Below are positions 58,681 to 60,446 of a DNA stretch of 60,446 bases, piece after piece. A program made the translations under genes and the position numbers. The stretch covers positions 454,438 to 514,883 of the forward strand of contig SZWC01000038.1 of assembly GCA_023375785.1 (NCBI GenBank), written 5' to 3'. Position 1 is the first letter of the stretch, and every line of letters starts with the position of its first letter. Below the pieces are notes generated by a model that saw nothing but the letters and a program-made list of their open reading frames with translations, did not search any database and was not told the DNA's origin. The DNA comes from Penium margaritaceum (lineage: Eukaryota > Streptophyta > Zygnematophyceae > Desmidiales > Peniaceae).

Positions 58681-59500
58681 AGGCGGGAGCCCTGTGGCAC
58701 AATGAGTAGTGAGTGATGTGGTGACAGAGGCATGGCATACAGTTGGACCAGAATGAGTGGCCACGATAGCACGAAAGAACTCATTCCCAATTAGGGAGTA
58801 ATTGAGTGTGGTGTTAGGTTGGACAACAGCAACAGCCCGGCCAAGTGCATCCAGGCCAGTGGCAAGAGTAGGCAGAACAGTAACAGGAGCCACAGTTGGG
58901 ACTGAAGCACGAGCAGACATAAAACGACCGCCAGAGGGAGAAGGATGAGAGGAGGACAACAACAGATGAAGGCAATCGTCAGGTACCTGACTGAATGGGG
59001 CAGGGACAGACGAGGGCGGAGCACGTATCAAGGCCACTGCTAGAGGGACTGGCATGCAGTCGAACTGCAGTACAAATGTGGTTGTTGATGACCGCGGCCA
59101 TGTTGTTGGCAATGACGCAGGCAGTGATGTAGGTGATGATGTAGATGCCACACCGGATAATGCTCCCGGTTGTGATACGGGTGATGATGCATATGCCACA
59201 TCAGGTGATGATACAAGGGGTAATATACATGCAGCAGCAGATGATGATGCCGGTAGTGATGCAAACAGTGATGCAGGCACTGACACAGGTATTGACGCAA
59301 CTGCTGACAGAGGCACTAATGGAGATGCGGGTGCCAATGGAGTGGTAGCAGGGGATGGGACGACTGCAAAGGGTGGTACTGCCGCAAGGAAAGAAGCTGA
59401 TGTGAGCACAGGTGTAGACGATACGGGAGCTATGGTCAAGCAATGTGACGCACCGGAGAGCCACCCGGCCTAGGTACTACCCTCAATACAAGAAGCTAGG
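58681..59500 (-). pseudogene. Pro/Ser/Ala/Thr-rich linker of copia element C
   Basis: A low-complexity open stretch of about 270 codons between integrase and RT, dominated by Ser, Ala, Pro, Val and Thr. It is much longer than the linker of element B. On the plus strand the DNA shows a loose short repeat around GTGATGATG (59085-59330), which explains an antisense Asp/Gly/Ala-rich frame (59054-59473). TAG near 59470 separates it from the integrase end. Confidence 0.7.
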
Positions 59501-60398
59501 GTGAGATCATGGAATTGATGGATAATGTCACGACTGAAATTGCACTCAAAGAAGGTCTCTCATGACTCAACGACATGCTGAGAGTCAGGGTCTCAAAAGC
59601 CGTCGACCGGGGCAAGATGCCGAGGATTGGACACACGCGGCCACAAGGGAAAACCTTCCCATCACGTTGTTCCTCACGTAACCAAACAAAGGCAACGTTC
59701 ATCCATATCATGGGAGGCACAAGTTAGCACAACGATCGTACCCACGCTCGTAAGGGGTGACATGGTCTGGAAGAATCCCATAAGGACCCCAGTTCAATAC
59801 AGAAGTCGTCTACTTTATGACCTCATAAGAAAACACTTCATACAAGCTAGGCTCGACCAATATCATGCGGATGCCATCAGCCAAAGTATGGTTCCAGCGG
59901 TTAGAAACACTGTTCTACTAAAGTGTGTAAGGGATAAAAGACTCCAACGGATCCCAACTGACGTAAAAAAACACAAGTTGGGACCAATGAACTCGCCGTC
60001 GCGATTAGAGTAAAAAACCTACAGGTTGTAGTGTATGGCACGTGTCGCTCGGACCAGCCAGGACTCGATCGTGGAACCGACGTCACTCTTTAGACAGATT
60101 GGAAACATCTAACAGAAGCAAGAATAGTCATCCATCAACCCGAGGACATTACGAACGCCACCAAGGAACTCGACCAGAATCAGGCCCGTGACATTAGCAA
60201 GTACAAGCGCAAGAGGGTCATGGATGCCATACAAAGGGAAGTGATGCATCTTGCCTTCGGCACAGTACAGTCAGCTAACAGTGCAAGGAGCAAGGAAAGT
60301 GGAATCATGCAAACCGACCACGCGCTAATGACAAAGCAAGCTCTGAGTAGCGACAATATTGACATGGCAAAGGTGGCGATATACCAAGAGTGTATTTT

Positions 60399-60400
<2 letters not shown>
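59501..60400 (-). pseudogene. Integrase of copia element C
   Basis: Piecing frames together on the minus strand shows YRHLCHVN near 60375 (zinc region), a GK motif, LANVTGLI near 60190, LGGVRNVLGLMDDYS, MFPICLKSDVGSTIESWL, YSNRDGEFIG near 60000, VTPYER near 59785, then FVWLREEQRDGKVFPCGRV and DPDSQHVVES...TFFECN. The Asp of the usual DVTGP motif is Asn here (codon at 60193-60195), so the first catalytic residue is lost. The Asp of RDGEF remains. The Glu is not identifiable. Several frameshifts and stops occur. Confidence 0.72.

Positions 60401-60446
<46 letters not shown>
60401..60446. repeat. GA microsatellite at the right edge
   Basis: An (AG)n run with one TA interruption, cut by the end of the window. 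It resembles the tract at 20710-20910. Confidence 0.95.

Larger units (their letters stand above)
57131..60400 (-). mobile_element. Ty1/copia retrotransposon C, heavily decayed, minus strand
   Basis: Read on the minus strand, the remains of copia pol run in order from the integrase zinc region (near 60380) through the integrase core, a long Pro/Ser/Ala linker, RT and RNase H (to about 57131). It belongs to a different copia lineage from A and B: its RT has MDVNNVFLHGWLDEEIY where theirs have KEIFMEMP. Many frameshifts and stops (TAG and TGA) break it. Plus-strand open frames over this interval (57308-57646, 58249-58677, 59054-59473, 59627-60013, 60220-60432) are antisense shadows. Its 5' part would lie beyond the GA tract or the window end. 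Confidence 0.85.

Noticed and set aside
59054..59473. Asp/Gly/Ala-rich plus-strand gene
   Set aside because: It is antisense to the Pro/Ser-rich linker of copia element C, between recognisable integrase and RT on the minus strand.
59627..60432. Two plus-strand open frames as unknown genes
   Set aside because: The minus strand of the same interval carries integrase motifs in the right order, so these are antisense shadows.

Overview
This window is eukaryotic nuclear DNA in which nearly everything is short-period tandem repeat or decayed retrotransposon. I see no intact host gene, no convincing RNA gene and no CRISPR array. The host is probably from the green lineage. The copia-type elements have plant/alga-like domains, and the primer-binding site of the best preserved one is complementary to the anticodon arm of a plant-type initiator tRNA-Met. 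A large, repeat-rich green-algal or streptophyte genome fits, but I cannot name the species from this sequence. A single N at 55848 shows that this is a scaffolded assembly.

Layout. 1-7979: 11-bp satellite A (unit GTTGTGCCAGA). 7980-9727 and 10136-12559: 10/11-bp satellite B (AGGCATTGCC), split by a 408-bp non-satellite island. 12560-14116: 12-bp satellite C (GTTGGGTTGGAA). 14117-14155: a short inverted island of satellite F. 14156-18013: 10-bp satellite D (GTTGTACGGA). 18014-19235: truncated copia element 'A' on the plus strand. 19236-21037: non-satellite DNA with a long degenerate inverted repeat and a GA/GATA microsatellite. 21038-27025: 11-bp satellite E (GCGCCCTAGTT). 27036-57019: 14-bp satellite F (GCGCCTTTGCGCCT), interrupted twice. 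The first interruption is a 6.3-kb copia element 'B' with two LTRs and a perfect 5-bp target duplication (32253-38584). The second is a 3.2-kb non-satellite block (46991-50218). 57020-60400: heavily decayed copia element 'C' on the minus strand. 60401-60446: GA microsatellite.

All three copia copies are dead. B has 13 in-frame stops, three frameshifts, about 10% LTR divergence by eye, and damaged zinc-knuckle, protease and RT motifs. A was cut off inside RT and carries a 13-bp duplication that shifts its frame. C is recognisable from the integrase zinc region to RNase H only by hopping between frames.

The window is full of very long open frames, up to 859 codons. These are a by-product of repeats whose period (10, 11 or 14) is not a multiple of three, so every frame reads the same repeating peptide. 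They should not be annotated as genes. The most interesting signals are structural: six satellite families that seem to share a core, in-register higher-order repeats, a possible fold-back family seen at two loci, an unusual half-tRNA primer site, an LTR palindrome, and a likely assembly duplication around the N.
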